The notes beneath the pieces were generated by a model, which made no database searches, was not told where the DNA came from, and saw nothing but the letters and a program-made list of their open reading frames with translations. The translations under genes were made by a program, and so were the position numbers. Of a stretch of 10,177 nt of DNA, positions 8,199 to 10,177 are shown one piece after another. The stretch covers positions 1-10,177 of the forward strand of contig CAZYXT010000089.1 of assembly GCA_964651505.1 (NCBI GenBank). Reading direction: 5' to 3'. Each line of letters opens with the position of its first letter. The first letter of the stretch is position 1. This stretch comes from Avisuccinivibrio_A sp964651505 (lineage in GTDB: Bacteria; Pseudomonadota; Gammaproteobacteria; Enterobacterales; Succinivibrionaceae).

Positions 8199-9440
8199 AT
8201 GTCAAGCTCGCACTTTACCAAAATAATCAGGCTAAAACCACACAGGGACAAGGCCTTGCACCGTCATCACCCATGGGTTTTCTCTCAGGCGTTGGACGAG
8301 AATTTTCCCGATTCAAAAGCCCCTGAACAAGGGGAATTGGTCAGGGTCGAATCCTCAACCGGAGAATTTTTGGCCTATGCCTGTTACTCGCCTCAATCGC
8401 AAATAAGATTGCGCTGCTTAAGCTTTAATGAAGACAAGATCCCAAATTCAAACTTTATTAAAAACAAAATCAAAGAGGCGGCAGGCCTGCGCGAGGAGCT
8501 GCGCCAAAGAGGCTGCGACGGATTGCGCCTTGTCAACTCCGAAGGCGATTACCTGCCCGGGCTGACCGTTGATCAATACAATAACGTCATCGTGCTGTGC
8601 ATCACCTCCATGGCCATGGAGGTTTACCGTGATGCCATCGCCGAATGCTTTAAAGAATTGTTCCAGGGTTGTCTCATCTTCGAGCGCTCGACCGGGGCCT
8701 CGCGGCAAAAAGAAGGTCTGCCCGAGCGCATCGGCATGATCTCAGGGGCAGAGGATGAGCTGCCCGATACCCTCTACGTCAAAGAGTACGAGGAGATCTA
8801 TATTCCCGTCGACATCAAACAGGGCCATAAGACCGGCGCTTATTTGGACCAAAGAGCCAACAGGCGCTACTTAAAAGATCTGTGCGCAGGCAAAACCGTG
8901 CTCAATTGCTTTTCCTACACGGGAGGCTTTGGTTTGTGGGCTTTGAAAGGACGGGCCAAAAGCGTCATCAATGTCGATGTCTCGCAAAAAGCTTTGGACA
9001 AAGCCAAGGCCGCTGTTGCATTCAACCACTTAGACCCCGGGCGCTGCAAGTTTTTATGCGAGGATGTCTTCATTTATTTGCGCAATGCGCGCAAGAACAA
9101 TCTTAAGTTTGATGTCATTATTTTGGATCCGCCCAAATTTGCCGAAAGTGCCGCGCAGCTTCCCAAAGCCTGCCGCGGCTATCAGGACATCAATCGCCTG
9201 GCCATCGAGCTTTTAGCCCCGGGCGGGCGTCTTTTAACCTTTTCTTGCTCAGGGCACATGGATCTTAACTTGTTTCAAAAAGTTGTCGCCGATGCCGCCC
9301 TCGATGCCGGGGCCCGGGTTAGATTGCTCAATGTCTTGCGCCAAGATAAAGATCACCTTGTGGCTTTAAGCTGTCCTGAGAGCTTTTACTTAAAAGGTTT
9401 GGATTTGACCGTAGGAGGCTGTGATGACCATCAAGATTGA
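8199..9440 (+). CDS. rlmI: 23S rRNA (cytosine-5)-methyltransferase RlmI family
   Basis: A SAM-dependent RNA methyltransferase of 413 residues (E. coli RlmI is about 396), which in E. coli makes m5C1962 of 23S rRNA. An N-terminal PUA domain (about 8-85) contains RHHPWVFSQAL (22-32) and AYACYSPQSQIRLR (59-72). The middle domain includes DGLRLVNSEGDYLPGLTVDQ (107-126). The Rossmann methyltransferase part shows GHKTGAYLDQR (209-219), motif I NCFSYTGGFG (236-245), the NVDVSQKALDKA segment (258-269), DPPKF (310-314), RGYQDINRLAIELL (326-339) and FSCSG (348-352), whose Cys350 is probably catalytic. The ATG at 8199 is the only nearby start; its Shine-Dalgarno is weak (TTAGG). It overlaps ycbL by 17 bp, so the two are probably co-transcribed. 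Confidence 0.94.
   Translation: MSSSHFTKIIRLKPHRDKALHRHHPWVFSQALDENFPDSKAPEQGELVRVESSTGEFLAYACYSPQSQIRLRCLSFNEDKIPNSNFIKNKIKEAAGLREELRQRGCDGLRLVNSEGDYLPGLTVDQYNNVIVLCITSMAMEVYRDAIAECFKELFQGCLIFERSTGASRQKEGLPERIGMISGAEDELPDTLYVKEYEEIYIPVDIKQGHKTGAYLDQRANRRYLKDLCAGKTVLNCFSYTGGFGLWALKGRAKSVINVDVSQKALDKAKAAVAFNHLDPGRCKFLCEDVFIYLRNARKNNLKFDVIILDPPKFAESAAQLPKACRGYQDINRLAIELLAPGGRLLTFSCSGHMDLNLFQKVVADAALDAGARVRLLNVLRQDKDHLVALSCPESFYLKGLDLTVGGCDDHQD
9413..9418 (+). promoter_or_regulatory. Ribosome binding site of ycbL inside rlmI
   Basis: AGGAGG lies five bases before the ATG at 9424 and only two before the GTG at 9421, which favours the ATG. It is within the last codons of rlmI, as expected for translational coupling. 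Confidence 0.8.
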
Positions 9441-10062
9441 AAACGCCGTCGTCGGGATCTTTCAAGAAAACTGCCGCATCGTCTATGATGATGAGACCAT
9501 GCAGGGCGTCATCGTCGACCCCGGAGACAATGCCAACCTGCTGCTTGCCTATGTCAAGAAGCTTAATGTTGACATCAAGGCGGTTTTGATCACCCATGGC
9601 CATGTCGATCACATCGGAGCGGTGCAGCTTGTCGCCAAAACTTTAAAGATCCCCATCATGGGGCCTCAAGAGGAAGACAAATTCTTGCTTGAGGATTTGC
9701 ACAATCAAACCGTCTGTTTCGGTCTGCCCAAGGTTGAGGAGATCTCCTTGCCCGTGACCTACCTTAACGACGAACAGATCATAGAGCCCTGCCGGAGCCT
9801 GACCTTTAAAGTGCTGCATACCCCGGGCCACACCCCGGGCTCGGTGTGCTATTACTGTGAGGCAGGAGGGTTCGTGCTTGCAGGCGACGTCATCTTTTAT
9901 CAAAGCATCGGCCGCACCGATCTGCCCCGCGGCTCTTATGATGAACTGATTGCAAGCATCAAGACCAAGCTTTTTACCCTGCCCGATGACACGGCCGTCA
10001 TGTGCGGTCACGGGCCCGATACTGCCATCGGCAGGGAAAAAGAACTCAACCCTTACGTGTAA
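9424..10062 (+). CDS. ycbL: Metallo-beta-lactamase-fold hydrolase, YcbL (glyoxalase II-like)
   Basis: A small cytoplasmic hydrolase of 212 residues, the length of E. coli YcbL. The zinc-binding set is complete (numbered from the ATG): THGHVDHIG at 57-65 (His58, His60, Asp62, His63), LHTPGHTPGS at 131-140 (His136), GDVIF at 154-158 (Asp155 bridging) and CGHGPDT at 194-200 (His196). FQENCRIV (13-20), GRTDLPRGSYDELIASI (163-179) and the NPYV end also match YcbL. Salmonella YcbL has been described as a type II glyoxalase, hydrolysing S-lactoylglutathione. The short form lacks the C-terminal substrate domain of GloB, so the natural substrate is uncertain, especially if this organism makes little glutathione. 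GTG at 9421 could add one residue but is too close to the ribosome binding site. Confidence 0.92.
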   Translation: MTIKIENAVVGIFQENCRIVYDDETMQGVIVDPGDNANLLLAYVKKLNVDIKAVLITHGHVDHIGAVQLVAKTLKIPIMGPQEEDKFLLEDLHNQTVCFGLPKVEEISLPVTYLNDEQIIEPCRSLTFKVLHTPGHTPGSVCYYCEAGGFVLAGDVIFYQSIGRTDLPRGSYDELIASIKTKLFTLPDDTAVMCGHGPDTAIGREKELNPYV

Positions 10063-10150
10063 AGTGCATGGGCCGCCCCTGCGTGATCCCTGCCCGAAGC
10101 TTCATGGTAGAATCTGCCGTTCAGGTTATCTTTAATCCTTGGAGCACCCG
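10063..10150 (+). promoter_or_regulatory. Probable promoter and leader of the next gene
   Basis: TGGTAGAAT (10105-10113) reads as an extended -10 (TG-n-TAGAAT). The hexamer 17 bases upstream, near 10085-10090, is a poor -35, which an extended -10 can tolerate. Transcription would start near 10120, about 30 bases before the ATG at 10151, with GGAG at 10141-10144 as ribosome binding site. No convincing hairpin with T-run follows ycbL, so read-through into this gene is possible. Confidence 0.5.
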
Positions 10151-10177
10151 ATGACGGCCGGCGCGGTTTTGAACAAA
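10151..10177 (+). CDS. Start of an unidentified gene, cut by the window edge
   Basis: An ATG six bases after GGAG opens a frame reading MTAGAVLNK to the end of the window. Nine residues are too few to identify the protein. The upstream extended -10 and the well-spaced ribosome binding site support a real gene start. Confidence 0.5.

Noticed and set aside
9643..10011. A 122-codon - strand frame opposite ycbL
   Set aside because: It is antisense to a gene with an intact metallo-beta-lactamase motif set, and no known protein features are seen in it.
10063..10104. GC-rich GGGC...GCCC stretch after ycbL as an intrinsic terminator
   Set aside because: The arms are short and widely spaced, and no T-run follows.

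Overview
The window looks like chromosomal DNA of a gammaproteobacterium. The encoded GntR-type repressor, peptidase T, MacA, MacB, RlmI and YcbL all resemble the Escherichia coli proteins over most of their length, and Shine-Dalgarno sites are clear. Several cytoplasmic enzymes are rich in cysteine, which would suit an anaerobic host such as a member of the Succinivibrionaceae. That family placement is only an inference. No phage gene, transposase, CRISPR array, tRNA or rRNA was found, and coding density is very high.

Layout from left to right: bases 1-225 hold no gene I can identify. A GntR-like LacI-family repressor follows on the + strand, with a likely GTG start at 226. It converges on a five-gene block, and the two are separated by one imperfect bidirectional hairpin terminator. 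The block lies on the - strand and is transcribed from right to left: macA, macB, pepT, an rfbD/rmlD-type reductase and a TolC/OprM-type outer membrane lipoprotein. Its junctions are 2, 8 and 16 bp gaps and one 8 bp overlap, so it is very probably one operon started from the 80 bp gap upstream of macA. Divergent from it on the + strand are rlmI and ycbL, which overlap by 17 bp. The last bases carry a probable promoter, a ribosome binding site and the first nine codons of another + strand gene.

MacA (periplasmic adaptor), MacB (ATP-driven inner membrane exporter) and the outer membrane factor together make a full tripartite efflux pump, so this pump need not borrow a shared TolC. What is unusual is that two soluble enzymes, a tripeptidase and a dTDP-sugar reductase, lie between the inner membrane parts and the outer membrane channel. 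The adaptor and the channel protein also each carry a polyserine-rich stretch. No other dTDP-rhamnose gene and no gluconate gene is in the window. Apart from this arrangement the region is ordinary housekeeping and efflux sequence; I see no convincing evidence of a wholly new system.
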